A stretch of DNA of 64,000 bases, taken from Gemmatimonadota bacterium. GTDB lineage: Bacteria > JAAXHH01. Where the stretch lies: NCBI GenBank assembly GCA_026702745.1, contig JAPPBT010000058.1:1-64000 (forward strand), in the 5' to 3' direction. The translations under genes and the position numbers were made by a program. This document shows, piece after piece, positions 1 through 7,961 of this stretch. How positions within the stretch are numbered: position 1 is the stretch's first letter; each line of letters begins with the position of its first letter. A model generated the notes under the pieces. It was not told where the DNA came from. It was given only the letters and a program-made list of their open reading frames with translations, and did no database searches.

Positions 1-533
1 CCAGCGTGATCACCATTCCGGTCATCGTGGTCTTCGCCTACGGGCAATTCATCGGCGATTCCGCGGAGCAGGACATATCGGTCGCCGGCGCCGCACTCGG
101 CGTTTTCCTGATCGTCGCCGTTCCGGTGCTGATCGGTCTTGCCATTCGCCGCTTCGCGGAAAGCTTCGCAATTCGGTTCGAGCCCGCGGCCCGCAAGGTC
201 TCCGCGGTGTTATTGACGCTCGTTCTCGCCGGCGCGATCTTCGATCAACGCGCCAACTTCGTCTCCTATTTCGCGCAGGCCGGACTCGTCACCCTCGTCC
301 TCAACCTGCTGATGATGACACTCGCCTGGATTCTCGCCCGGATGTTCGCCTCCGGACCGACCCGGCGGACCGCCATTGCGATCGAATGCGGCATCCAGAA
401 CGGGACGCTCGCGATCGCGGTCGCGGTTATGCTGTTCGGCGGCGGGCTCGCGACCATGCCGGCGGCGACCTACAGCCTGATCATGTTCGCCACCGCGTTG
501 ATCTATATAGCCGTGCTGCGGCGGAGCGCCTGA
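1..533 (+). CDS. Bile acid:sodium symporter (BASS) family transporter, C-terminal part
   Basis: The reading frame is already open at the left edge and ends at TGA 531-533, so only the last ~176 residues are visible. They form about five hydrophobic segments. A stretch reading ECGIQNGTLAIAVA, about 50 residues from the end, matches the conserved Glu-x-Gly-x-Gln-Asn helix of BASS-type Na+-coupled transporters in the inner membrane. The substrate cannot be told; family members move bile acids, pantoate, pyruvate or arsenite. The gene is followed by ~160 bp without a recognisable gene before the groEL promoter. Family assignment is fairly secure, function is not. Confidence 0.7.
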   Translation, partial: SVITIPVIVVFAYGQFIGDSAEQDISVAGAALGVFLIVAVPVLIGLAIRRFAESFAIRFEPAARKVSAVLLTLVLAGAIFDQRANFVSYFAQAGLVTLVLNLLMMTLAWILARMFASGPTRRTAIAIECGIQNGTLAIAVAVMLFGGGLATMPAATYSLIMFATALIYIAVLRRSA

Positions 534-693
534 TCCGCCGCAGAAGATCGGATGCCGGCCTCGGCCCTGGCGGCCGGATCCAGTGGTTCCATCATTCCCA
601 GTCGGTGTAATCACGTTCCGCTATCCCTCCTGCACCCCCTCGCGCACCTTCCTGCGGGCGTTACAAAAGCGCGAGCGCCAATTCAAAAAACCC

Positions 694-722
694 TTGCATC
701 ATCCAACGACCCTTCATATATT
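694..722 (+). promoter_or_regulatory. Sigma70-type promoter of groL
   Basis: TTGCAT (694-699), a 17-bp spacer and TATATT (717-722) give a near-consensus promoter. The -10 box overlaps the first two bases of the CIRCE operator, so a repressor bound at CIRCE would block initiation. Confidence 0.75.
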
Positions 723-747
723 AGCAGACTGGAACTTTGAGTGCTAA
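721..747 (+). promoter_or_regulatory. CIRCE operator (HrcA binding site)
   Basis: Left arm TTAGCAGAC (721-729), a 9-bp spacer, and right arm GAGTGCTAA (739-747). The CIRCE consensus is TTAGCACTC-N9-GAGTGCTAA, so the right arm is perfect and the left arm deviates only at its inner end. HrcA repression of heat-shock genes through this element is established; here it would control groL. Confidence 0.9.
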
Positions 748-871
748 TTTCAGTATCGCTACTTGTTGAATATACAAGTGCTTAGACGAATCAAAAGCGC
801 GTACAGCCAAGCCTGTTCGCCTTGCTCGAAAACGCCCGGTACCACCCGGCGAATCATAGGGGGTAGCAGAA

Positions 872-2494
872 GTGCCAGCAAAACAACTTTCATTCGACGC
901 GGATGCCCGGCAGGCCCTCAAGCGAGGGGTGGACGCCCTGGCTGACGCGGTCCGTGTCACCATGGGTCCGAAGGGCCGATGCGTCGTGCTCGACAAGAAA
1001 TTCGGTTCGCCTACTTTCACGCTGGACGGCGTCACGGTGGCGAAGGAAATCGAGCTCGAGGACAACTACGAAAACATGGGCGCCCAGATGATCAAGGAAG
1101 CCGCGTCGAAGACCAGCGACGTGGCCGGTGACGGGACGACCACGGCCACCGTCCTCGCCCAGGCCATCTACGCGGAAGGCTTGCGGAACGTGACTTCCGG
1201 CGCCAATCCCATGGATCTGAAGCGGGGCATCGACAAGGCCGTATCCGCGGTGGTCGGCTCGATCGCTGAAATGTCGAAGGCCGTGGAAGGACGGAAGGAA
1301 ATCTCCGAGACCGCCACCGTTTCGGCCCATGGCGACGGCAACATCGGCGACCTGATCGCGGACGCGATGGAAAAAGTGGGCAAGGACGGCGTCATCACGG
1401 TCGAAGAGGCCAAAAGCATGGAAACCTCCCTCGACGTCGTGGAGGGCATGCAGTTCGACCGCGGTTACCTGTCGCCTTACTTCGTTACCGACTCCGAGTC
1501 CATGGAAGCGGTACTCGAGGACACGAAGATCCTGATCCACGACAAGAAGATCAGCGCCGTCAAGGATATCTATCCCGTCGTCGAGAAGATCGCCCAGAGC
1601 GGCTCCCCGCTGCTGATCATCGCCGAGGATATCGAGGGCGAGGCCCTTGCCCTGCTGGTGGTCAACAAGCTTCGCGGCACCCTGAAGGTCGCCGCGGTGA
1701 AAGCGCCGGGGTTCGGCGACCGCCGGAAGGCCATGCTCGAAGATATCTCCATCCTGACCGGCGGCACGGTCATCTCCGAGGACGCCGGTTTCAAGCTGGA
1801 GAACGTGACCGTGGGCGACCTGGGTACGGCCAAGCGCGTCAACCTCGACAAGGACAACACGACGATCGTCGAAGGCGCCGGCGGCACCGACGCGATCCAG
1901 GGACGCATCAATCAGATCCGTGCCCAGATCGAGGAAACCACCTCCGATTACGACCGGGAGAAGCTCCAGGAACGCCTGGCCAAGCTGGCGGGCGGCGTGG
2001 CGGTCATCAACGTGGGCGCCGCGACGGAAGCCGAGATGAAGGAGAAGAAGGCCCGGGTCGAAGACGCCCTCAACAACGCCAAGGCGGCCATCGAGGAAGG
2101 GGTCGTGCCGGGCGGCGGCGTCACGTTCATCCGCGCGCTTTCCGCATTGGACAACGGGCTGGACACCGAGGGCGACGAAACCGTCGGCGCCGGCATCGTG
2201 CGCAAGGCGCTCGAGGCGCCCGTGAGGCAGTTGGCGGAGAACGCCGGTCTGGAGGGTTCCATCATCCTGCAGAAGATCCGCGAAGGCGAAGGCGGATACG
2301 GTTACAACTTCGAATCCGATGCCTACGGCGACATGTCCGAAACAGGCGTGATCGAGCCCGCCAAGGTTTCCCGCGTAGCGCTGCAGCACGCCGCGAGTAT
2401 CGCCGGCCTGCTGCTGACCACCGAAGCACTGGTGGCGGAACTCCCTGATGATACCCCGCCTCCGGCCATGCCTCACGGCGGCGGCATGTACTAA
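872..2494 (+). CDS. groL: 60 kDa chaperonin GroEL
   Basis: The 540-residue product has the full GroEL sequence layout and usual length: the ATP-binding [10 protein letters not shown] segment near residue 87, the apical domain, and a Gly/Met tail ending GGGMY. GroEL forms the double-ring ATP-dependent folding chamber in the cytoplasm with its GroES lid. The GTG start at 872 is preceded by AGGGGGT at 858-864. Unusually for bacteria there is no groES immediately upstream, where only the leader and promoter lie, and none downstream. The gene is a single-cistron unit under CIRCE/HrcA control and is closed by an intrinsic terminator at 2540-2570. Confidence 0.97.
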   Translation: MPAKQLSFDADARQALKRGVDALADAVRVTMGPKGRCVVLDKKFGSPTFTLDGVTVAKEIELEDNYENMGAQMIKEAASKTSDVAGDGTTTATVLAQAIYAEGLRNVTSGANPMDLKRGIDKAVSAVVGSIAEMSKAVEGRKEISETATVSAHGDGNIGDLIADAMEKVGKDGVITVEEAKSMETSLDVVEGMQFDRGYLSPYFVTDSESMEAVLEDTKILIHDKKISAVKDIYPVVEKIAQSGSPLLIIAEDIEGEALALLVVNKLRGTLKVAAVKAPGFGDRRKAMLEDISILTGGTVISEDAGFKLENVTVGDLGTAKRVNLDKDNTTIVEGAGGTDAIQGRINQIRAQIEETTSDYDREKLQERLAKLAGGVAVINVGAATEAEMKEKKARVEDALNNAKAAIEEGVVPGGGVTFIRALSALDNGLDTEGDETVGAGIVRKALEAPVRQLAENAGLEGSIILQKIREGEGGYGYNFESDAYGDMSETGVIEPAKVSRVALQHAASIAGLLLTTEALVAELPDDTPPPAMPHGGGMY

Positions 2495-2539
2495 GCGGGA
2501 CGCTTCGATTAGGGACCGGTCCCCGACCGGTTGCAGGTA

Positions 2540-2570
2540 AACCCCCGGTGGCATTCACCGGGGGTTTTCT
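2540..2570 (+). terminator. Intrinsic terminator of groL
   Basis: An 11-bp perfect stem, AACCCCCGGTG (2540-2550) with CACCGGGGGTT (2556-2566), around a 5-nt loop, ending in TTTTCT. It lies 46 bp after the groL stop and just before the next promoter. Confidence 0.85.
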
Positions 2571-2571
2571 C

Positions 2572-2600
2572 TTGCTACGACCGGTTGCCGATTCTATATT
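2572..2600 (+). promoter_or_regulatory. Promoter for the aminotransferase-folB-folK-glmU-like unit
   Basis: TTGCTA (2572-2577), a 17-bp spacer, and TATATT (2595-2600), starting right after the groL terminator and 53 bp before the next start codon. Confidence 0.6.
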
Positions 2601-2653
2601 CCCCCGTAACCTGCGGCGGATGCGAAAGACAGGTCCTGGGCGACGGAGCGACC

Positions 2654-3946
2654 ATGAGAAACCCGGTGGTAATAGAACGCGCGGAGCGGCTACACCAGAT
2701 CCCGCTGAACCGGCCCCTTGAACATTCCCGGTACTTAAGAAGACTGGCCGCCAGGGGGATCGAGCCCATCGATCTGACCACGGGCATTGCCGATCCCCTC
2801 CCGCGCCAGGATACCATCGAGAAGACCTTCGACGCCGTGGCGGCCACCGGAGGTCGAGGCGACCTGGGCGGACCAGGCGGACCAGGCGGACCGGGCGGAC
2901 CAGGCGGACCAGGCGGACCGGACGATCTGGCGGAGACATCCCGGCATGCCGGCGACGCGTTCCGCAAGGCATTCAGCAACTGGTTCGCGTACCGGTTCGA
3001 CGTGGAGATCGATCCGGACACGCACGTCCTGCCCTTCGCGGGTTCGGCGGTCGGCCCGGCCTGCGTGGCCATGGCGCTGGTCAACCCGGGCGAAACCGTG
3101 CTGGCGCCCGACCCCTCCCACCCGGCGTACCGGACCAGCGCCGTGCTGGCGAACGGGCAGATCCAGTCCTATCCCCTGCACGGACGAAACGATTTCCTCC
3201 CCAACCTGAAGCAGATCGAACCCCGGATCGCCGGGCAGGCAAAGCTGATGTACGTCGGTTTTCCGAACGACCCGACCGGGGTCGTGGCAGACCATTCGTT
3301 CTTCCGGGAACTCATCGATTTCGCGCGCAGGCACAACATCATCGTCTGTCACGACGCGACGCAGCATTTTCTGACGTACGACGGGGTCGAAGCCCCGAGC
3401 CTTCTGCAGACGCCCGGCGCGATGAACGTGGGCATCGAGTTGTTTTCCCTTTCCGTGCTGCCCGGCGGCATGTTCCGCGACCTGGGCGTGGCGGTGGGCA
3501 ATCCATCCGCGCTGGCCGCCATGTCCCAGTTGACCTCCCATCTGCATGACCCGTTGCTGCCCGGTCTTCTCGCGGCCGCGGCCGCGGAGTTTCCCCGTCT
3601 GGACCGGCACGTGGAAGCCGTGGTTTCCCGGTGCAGGTCGCAAAGGGACCTGATGGTAACGGGGCTGCGGGACCTCGGTTGGCACCTGCCCGCACCCGGC
3701 GGCGGACCTTACGTCTGGCTTCCCGTGCCGCCCCGCTATTCCTCCGTTCGATTCAGCATCCTGTTGCGCAAGGCGGGCGTGTTCGTCGTGCCCGGCGCAT
3801 ACCTGGGCGAGTACGGCGAAGGATACGTCCGGATGGCCTTCAACGGCGAAGAGTCGCAGATCCGGTCCGCGCTCGACCGCATCGACCGGCAGATGTCGCG
3901 GTTCCGTTTGCGCAAACGGGCGTTCCCCGCGGTCAGTCTGGCCTGA
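2654..3946 (+). CDS. Class I/II aminotransferase-fold protein lacking the PLP lysine
   Basis: The 430-residue product aligns by eye with the LL-diaminopimelate/alanine aminotransferase group (PLP fold type I). The usual active-site motifs are altered. The Asn of the N-P-T-G motif is Asp (D206, in PNDPTG). The conserved Asp that contacts the PLP ring nitrogen is present (D234), but the following Tyr position is Gln (Q237). The Schiff-base lysine of the SLSK motif is Val (V268, in SLSVLPGG). The substrate-carboxylate Arg near the C-terminus (YVRMAF) remains. A Gly-Gly-Pro repeat (residues 72-89) is inserted near the N-terminus. ATG 2654 is chosen because family similarity begins just after it and a promoter lies upstream. 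The fold is clear; ordinary transamination is unlikely. It heads a unit with folB and folK. Confidence 0.75.
   Translation: MRNPVVIERAERLHQIPLNRPLEHSRYLRRLAARGIEPIDLTTGIADPLPRQDTIEKTFDAVAATGGRGDLGGPGGPGGPGGPGGPGGPDDLAETSRHAGDAFRKAFSNWFAYRFDVEIDPDTHVLPFAGSAVGPACVAMALVNPGETVLAPDPSHPAYRTSAVLANGQIQSYPLHGRNDFLPNLKQIEPRIAGQAKLMYVGFPNDPTGVVADHSFFRELIDFARRHNIIVCHDATQHFLTYDGVEAPSLLQTPGAMNVGIELFSLSVLPGGMFRDLGVAVGNPSALAAMSQLTSHLHDPLLPGLLAAAAAEFPRLDRHVEAVVSRCRSQRDLMVTGLRDLGWHLPAPGGGPYVWLPVPPRYSSVRFSILLRKAGVFVVPGAYLGEYGEGYVRMAFNGEESQIRSALDRIDRQMSRFRLRKRAFPAVSLA
2867..2920 (+). repeat. 9-bp tandem repeat, six copies, encoding (Gly-Gly-Pro)6
   Basis: Six units of GGCGGACCA or GGCGGACCG inside the aminotransferase-like gene. 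Because the unit is a multiple of three, the frame is kept. The same GGCGGACCA-type unit recurs in the spacer before folK (4435-4479). Confidence 0.9.
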
Positions 3947-3959
3947 ACGGATCCGCCCC

Positions 3960-4349
3960 ATGCCCGGAGACTGGATCAACGTGCGGGGAATCCGCACATT
4001 CGGCCATCATGGCGTGACAGCCCGCGAACGGGCTCGGGGACAGGTATTCGAAGCCCACGTCGCACTGCGCCTGGACCTGTCGGAGTCGTCCCGGACTGAC
4101 CGCCTTTCCGATACCGTGGACTACGCCGACGTATGCCTGCGCGTAGGACGCATCCTCGGCGGCGAGCCATGCCGTCTGCTGGAGGCGGTCGCCGGCCGGG
4201 TGGCGGACGAGTTGCTTTCCGCCTACCCCCCTGTGGACCAGGTCGTGGTCAGACTGTGGAAGCCCGGGGTCGCCGCGGACCTGCCCCATTCGGGAACCCC
4301 CGGAGTCACCGTGCATCGAAGCAGGGAGTCGGAACGTACCGGACCGTGA
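3960..4349 (+). CDS. folB: Dihydroneopterin aldolase
   Basis: The 129-residue product has the FolB pattern throughout: an N-terminal GIRTFGHHGV segment followed by the catalytic Glu (HGVTARE), the SDTVDYADV strand-helix, the LLEAVAGRVADEL helix, and the late WKPGV segment with the conserved Lys. It converts 7,8-dihydroneopterin to 6-hydroxymethyl-dihydropterin and glycolaldehyde in folate synthesis; the enzyme works as a cytoplasmic oligomer. It starts 13 bp after the aminotransferase-like gene and is followed by folK, the next enzyme of the pathway, which supports one operon. Confidence 0.93.
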   Translation: MPGDWINVRGIRTFGHHGVTARERARGQVFEAHVALRLDLSESSRTDRLSDTVDYADVCLRVGRILGGEPCRLLEAVAGRVADELLSAYPPVDQVVVRLWKPGVAADLPHSGTPGVTVHRSRESERTGP

Positions 4350-4370
4350 GGTACGGGAACGTGACGTACC

Positions 4371-4479
4371 GGACCGAGCGGTCCATGCGGGCCAGGGGGA
4401 CCAGGCCAGGGGGACCGAGCGGTCCATGTGGGCCAGGCGGACTAAGCGGACTATGCGGACTATGCGGACCAGGCGGACC
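4371..4479 (+). repeat. Compound repeat in the folB-folK spacer
   Basis: Two 26-bp near-identical copies (4371-4396 and 4412-4437, one mismatch), beginning GGACCGAGCGGTCCATG, run into five 9-bp units of the type ATGCGGACT (4435-4479). The repeat stays open in the folK frame from an ATG at 4426 and would add 22 Arg/Thr-rich residues, but the ribosome-binding site favours the later ATG. Confidence 0.8.
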
Positions 4480-4491
4480 GCAAGGAGCGAA

Positions 4492-4986
4492 ATGGCGTCT
4501 GTTGCGCTTGGACTGGGCAGCAACATGGGAGATCGCGTCGCAAGATGCCGGCAGGCGCTACGCGAACTGGCCGGACATGAGGCGATCCGGATCGTCCGGC
4601 GCTCGTCATGGTACGAGACGCGGCCGGTGGGCCATGCCGGCCAGCCCGACTTCGTCAACGGCGCGGCCCTCCTGGAGACCACGCTTGCGCCCATGGGACT
4701 GCTTGAAACGCTCAAGGACGTCGAAGCGCGCATGGGACGTTCCGTCACGTGGGAAAAAGGGCCCCGCGAAATCGACCTCGACCTGTTGGTCTACGACGAC
4801 CTGGTACTCGAACGGCCGGGTCTCGACCTGCCCCATCCCGCCATGGCGCAGCGGGCCTTCGTGCTCGTTCCCCTGGCGGAAATCCACCCGGACCTGGTCC
4901 ACCCGGTGCACGGGCGGACGGTTTCCGACCTGCTGGATGACCTGAAACCCGTGGACCATCTCGTCCGCTATCTCACCGAGCCGTAA
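4492..4986 (+). CDS. folK: 2-amino-4-hydroxy-6-hydroxymethyldihydropteridine pyrophosphokinase (HPPK)
   Basis: The 164-residue product carries the HPPK signatures: LGLGSNMGDR at the N-terminus, SSWYETRPVG, FVNGAALLET, and the Mg/ATP motif GPREIDLDLLVYDD, then LPHPAMAQRAFVLVPL. It transfers pyrophosphate from ATP to 6-hydroxymethyl-dihydropterin, the step after FolB. The start at ATG 4492 is set by AAGGAGC at 4482-4488 and by the family N-terminus (VALGLGSN). The ATG at 4426 lies inside a repeat and lacks such a site. Confidence 0.94.
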   Translation: MASVALGLGSNMGDRVARCRQALRELAGHEAIRIVRRSSWYETRPVGHAGQPDFVNGAALLETTLAPMGLLETLKDVEARMGRSVTWEKGPREIDLDLLVYDDLVLERPGLDLPHPAMAQRAFVLVPLAEIHPDLVHPVHGRTVSDLLDDLKPVDHLVRYLTEP

Positions 4987-4997
4987 CCGGAGCCCCG

Positions 4998-5786
4998 ATG
5001 GAAGAAGCCAACGACGATCTGATCACACTGGTCCTGGCCGCGGGAAAAGGCACGAGGATGCATTCCGATCTGGCGAAGGTGCTGCACCGCATAAACGGCC
5101 GGGCGATGATTCACTACGTGCTGGACACGGCGCGAGCGCTCCGTCCGCGGCGGATCATCGTCATCATCGGCCACCAGGCCGGCGCGGTGCGGCAGGAACT
5201 GGCCGGATCGCCCGGATTGCCCGGACCGCCCGTGGAATTCGCCGTGCAGGAGGAGCAATTGGGCACCGGTCACGCGGTGCGCCAGGCCGGACCGCTGCTG
5301 GCCGGAGAAAGCGGCGGAGTCCTCGTCCTCGCCGGAGACACGCCCCTGATTCGTCCTTCCACCCTGGCGGCGTTGATCGGCGCGCACCGCCGGGAAGGTG
5401 CCGCGGCCTCCGTACTCACCGCACACGTCGACGACCCCGTGGGACTGGGCCGCATCCTGCGGGACAGCGCGGGCCGGATCGACCGGATCGTCGAGGAGAA
5501 GGACGCCACCGGGGTACAACGGGCGCTTAAGGAGATCAACACCAGCACCTATTGTTTCGAACCGGACCTGCTGCTGCGGGCCCTGGACCGGCTGACCCCG
5601 GAGAACCGGCAGGGCGAGTACTACCTGACGGATACCATCGAGATTCTCCGGCGGGAGGGCCACCGCATCGCCGACGCCCCGGCCGGCACGCCGGAAGAAG
5701 CCATGGGGATAAACACCCCGGAGCAACTGTCGGCTGCCGAATCCTGGCTGCTGGAACGTGACGGCGCGCCGCCTCGCGACAGCTAA
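4998..5786 (+). CDS. GlmU-like nucleotidyltransferase, uridyltransferase domain only
   Basis: The 262-residue product matches the N-terminal half of GlmU: LVLAAGKGTRM with the nucleotide-binding loop and a following Lys, EEQLGTGHAV, the metal-binding AGDTPLI, the EINTSTYCF segment and QGEYYLTD. GlmU makes UDP-GlcNAc from GlcNAc-1-P and UTP, but the usual left-handed beta-helix acetyltransferase half (~200 residues) is absent. The frame stops cleanly at 5786 just before a strong promoter, so this is not an obvious frameshift. It is either a stand-alone sugar-1-P uridylyltransferase or a partner to a separate acetyltransferase. It lies 11 bp after folK, probably in the same unit. Confidence 0.8.
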   Translation: MEEANDDLITLVLAAGKGTRMHSDLAKVLHRINGRAMIHYVLDTARALRPRRIIVIIGHQAGAVRQELAGSPGLPGPPVEFAVQEEQLGTGHAVRQAGPLLAGESGGVLVLAGDTPLIRPSTLAALIGAHRREGAAASVLTAHVDDPVGLGRILRDSAGRIDRIVEEKDATGVQRALKEINTSTYCFEPDLLLRALDRLTPENRQGEYYLTDTIEILRREGHRIADAPAGTPEEAMGINTPEQLSAAESWLLERDGAPPRDS

Positions 5787-5793
5787 AAAACAG

Positions 5794-5823
5794 TTGACAC
5801 CGCACCCTCCCGCTCTGTATATA
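5794..5823 (+). promoter_or_regulatory. Strong sigma70-type promoter upstream of the LytR_C-rsfS unit
   Basis: A perfect TTGACA (5794-5799), an 18-bp spacer and TATATA (5818-5823). The next recognised gene begins only at ~6087, so the transcript has a leader of about 250 nt. Confidence 0.7.
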
Positions 5824-5847
5824 TAGTGGTCTGGAAAGCGAATCGGA

Positions 5848-5885
5848 TTCCGCCTGTCGAACCAGCGTTCGATTTGACGGCGGAA
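5848..5885 (+). other. Two-tier RNA hairpin in the long leader
   Basis: An outer stem TTCCGCC (5848-5854) with GGCGGAA (5879-5885), and an inner stem TCGAAC (5857-5862) with GTTCGA (5867-5872) closing a 4-nt loop. No U-tract follows, so it is not a terminator. It could be part of a regulatory leader or a small RNA starting near 5830. I do not recognise a known riboswitch. Confidence 0.45.
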
Positions 5886-5918
5886 CTGTGTCGAGACCGG
5901 GGTACAAAGGGGGATCGC

Positions 5919-5992
5919 ATGGTGAAAGGAGCTGGTCGATGAAGCACTGTTGGTACCCTACCTATGTTTCCCTTCCTGGTGTATTCCCCTAG
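5919..5992 (+). other. Two overlapping mini-ORFs in the leader
   Basis: ATG 5919 opens MVKGAGR (stop 5940-5942). Its stop overlaps ATG 5939, which opens MKHCWYPTYVSLPGVFP (stop 5990-5992). The second has an AAAGGAGC sequence about 10 nt upstream. The ATGA overlap is typical of translational coupling. No homologue is known to me; this could be a leader peptide or chance. Confidence 0.3.
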
Positions 5993-6086
5993 TAAGCTCT
6001 CCGGTTATCTCTGGCAAGCAGATATCGATGGTCGCACGGTCCCGTTGCAGGCCGTACCCTAGGACGCGTTCCGCGTGGGATCCGCC

Positions 6087-6608
6087 ATGACGAGACAGGT
6101 CAATCAGCCTTCCGCGAACCGGCCGGACGCCGTTGCGGAAGGACGCGGGCCAGGCGGCCGCTGGCGCGTTCGGGTGCTGGAAGGCGTGATCTTCATCCTG
6201 GTCGGGCTGAATGCCTATCTGGTCTACTCGGTGGCGACCTCGTCCGCATTCTCCATGTCCGCCGAACGATCCGTCGAGGCGGTCGTCGACCCCTCGGCCT
6301 TCCATATCCAGGTGGAGGTCCTGAACGGATGCGGTGAACGGGGAATCGGACAACAGGCCATGCGATTCCTCAGAGAACGGGGTTTCGACGTGGTCAATAT
6401 CGACAACGCCGACCATTTCGAGTACCGGGAAACGGTCGTGCTGGACCGCAGGGGAACGGACGGGCCGTCCGAGGCCGCCCGCGCGGTCGGAAACGCGCTG
6501 GGTACGCAATATGTCCTGCTCCAGCGGAACGACGACCGCCTGGTGGACGTATCGGTGGTGATCGGCAAGGATTACGGCGAACTGCTCTTTTCCGTGGAGA
6601 ACGAGTGA
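6087..6608 (+). CDS. Membrane-anchored LytR C-terminal (LytR_C) domain protein
   Basis: The 173-residue product has a charged N-terminus, one transmembrane segment (about residues 29-46, VIFILVGLNAYLVYSV), and an extracytoplasmic domain opening HIQVEVLNGCGERGIGQQA. That segment matches the LytR_C domain found alone or at the end of LytR-CpsA-Psr proteins; its function is unknown. A GTG at 6075 is an alternative start. The end overlaps rsfS by 4 nt (GTGA). A LytR_C gene next to rsfS is a recurring arrangement in several phyla. The gene is preceded by a long structured leader. Confidence 0.7.
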   Translation: MTRQVNQPSANRPDAVAEGRGPGGRWRVRVLEGVIFILVGLNAYLVYSVATSSAFSMSAERSVEAVVDPSAFHIQVEVLNGCGERGIGQQAMRFLRERGFDVVNIDNADHFEYRETVVLDRRGTDGPSEAARAVGNALGTQYVLLQRNDDRLVDVSVVIGKDYGELLFSVENE

Positions 6609-7042
6609 TCGTGGCGTTGGCATCGCAGGAAATCGCGGAACAGGCGACCCTTTCCATGCTGGCCAAGAATGCGGTGGACGTGATGATCATCGACCTCAGG
6701 GGCCTTTCGTCCATCACGGACTACTTCGTCATCGGGACGGCGGGTTCCGAACCGCAGATCAAGGCGGTCGTCGAGCAGGTGGCGGCGGATCTCAAGGAAC
6801 GGGAAACGTCGCCCTGGCACACGGAGGGCAAACAGAGCTGGCGGTGGGTACTGCTCGACTACGTGGACGTGGTCGTACACGTGTTCAGAGCGGAAGTCCG
6901 CACATTCTACGGACTCGAGCGGCTATGGGGAGACGCGCCCCGGGTCGTCGTTTCGACCGACGCGGCAACGGGTGAGATCATCCGCACGTCCGATGCGGGC
7001 GTCCCCGGGGCCAGGGTAGACGCGCTGGAACACGAGGCATAG
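6605..7042 (+). CDS. rsfS: Ribosomal silencing factor RsfS
   Basis: The 145-residue product has the RsfS/DUF143 pattern: VDVMIIDLRGLSSITDYFVIGTA, then HTEGKQSWRWVLLDYVDVVVHVF and RTFYGLERLWGDAP. RsfS binds ribosomal protein uL14 and keeps the subunits apart when nutrients are short. The GTG start overlaps the upstream stop. The C-terminal ~30 residues after the conserved core are an unconserved tail. Confidence 0.92.
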   Translation: MIVALASQEIAEQATLSMLAKNAVDVMIIDLRGLSSITDYFVIGTAGSEPQIKAVVEQVAADLKERETSPWHTEGKQSWRWVLLDYVDVVVHVFRAEVRTFYGLERLWGDAPRVVVSTDAATGEIIRTSDAGVPGARVDALEHEA

Positions 7043-7043
7043 A

Positions 7044-7961
7044 TTGGGCATTCTCGTCGTCGGAACGGTGGCGTTTGATTCGGTGAAGACGCCGGAAGGA
7101 GAGGCCAACGACGCGATCGGTGGCTCGGCGACCTATTTCTCGGCGGCTGCCAGTTTCTATGCGCCGGTAGACGTCATCGCCGTCGTTGGGAACGATTTCC
7201 CCCTGGCGTCCCTGGATTTCCTGCGGGAGAGACAGGTTGACGTATCGGGCCTGGAGGTGAAGGAAGGAAAGACCTTCCGCTGGGCGGGCGAATACGCCGC
7301 CAATATGAACGACCGTCGCACGATCGACACGCAATTGAACGTGTTTTCCGGTTTCAAGCCCGTGCTGGCGGAGCGGCATCGCGCGCACGATCACGTGTTC
7401 CTGGCGAATCTCGATCCGGACGTGCAGCGCGACGTGCTGACCCAGTCATGCCGTACGGACCATCCGGAACGTCCCGGGATCGTCGCCTGCGACACTATGG
7501 ACTTCTGGATCGAGGGACAGAGGACGTCCCTGCTGTCGACGCTCAGCACGGTGGACGTGCTGATCATCAACGACAGCGAGGCCCTGCAACTGGTGGATGA
7601 CCACAACCTCGTGCGGGCGGCGGAACGCATACTGGAACTCGGCCCGCGGGCGGTGGTGGTCAAGCGAGGCGCGCACGGCGCGACGCTCTGTACGCGCGAC
7701 GCCTGGTTCGGCATCCCTTCATACCCCGTGGCCACCGTGGTGGATCCGACGGGCGCCGGGGATACCTTCGCGGGCGGATTCATGGGTTACCTTGCCCGGT
7801 CGGGCGATACGGGCGTAGGCGCTTTGAAACGCGCCATGGTACACGGCAGCGTCATGGCCTCGTTCAACGTGGAGGATTTCAGTGTCAGGCGGCTCGAATC
7901 GCTTACCGAAGCCGAGATTTCGGACCGTCACGACCGGTTCATGGAGATGATTACGCCATGA
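7044..7961 (+). CDS. PfkB-family sugar/nucleoside kinase
   Basis: The 305-residue product shows the ribokinase fold markers: an N-terminal GTVAFDS strand, the GGSATYFSAAA substrate region near residue 27, and the C-terminal DPTGAGDTFAGGF signature (about residue 234) with the catalytic Asp and anion hole. It phosphorylates a sugar or nucleoside with ATP; the substrate cannot be assigned. The TTG start is one base after the rsfS stop. Its end overlaps mtnA by 4 nt (ATGA), suggesting translational coupling and possibly a role in methylthioribose salvage, which is inference. Confidence 0.85.
   Translation: MGILVVGTVAFDSVKTPEGEANDAIGGSATYFSAAASFYAPVDVIAVVGNDFPLASLDFLRERQVDVSGLEVKEGKTFRWAGEYAANMNDRRTIDTQLNVFSGFKPVLAERHRAHDHVFLANLDPDVQRDVLTQSCRTDHPERPGIVACDTMDFWIEGQRTSLLSTLSTVDVLIINDSEALQLVDDHNLVRAAERILELGPRAVVVKRGAHGATLCTRDAWFGIPSYPVATVVDPTGAGDTFAGGFMGYLARSGDTGVGALKRAMVHGSVMASFNVEDFSVRRLESLTEAEISDRHDRFMEMITP

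Noticed and set aside
890-2554. A 554-codon open frame on the minus strand across groL
   Set aside because: It is antisense to a perfect GroEL and has the His/Arg/Leu-rich composition of a high-GC shadow frame.
4426-4491. folK start at ATG 4426
   Set aside because: The added residues come from a tandem repeat, and the ribosome-binding site and family N-terminus both point to ATG 4492.
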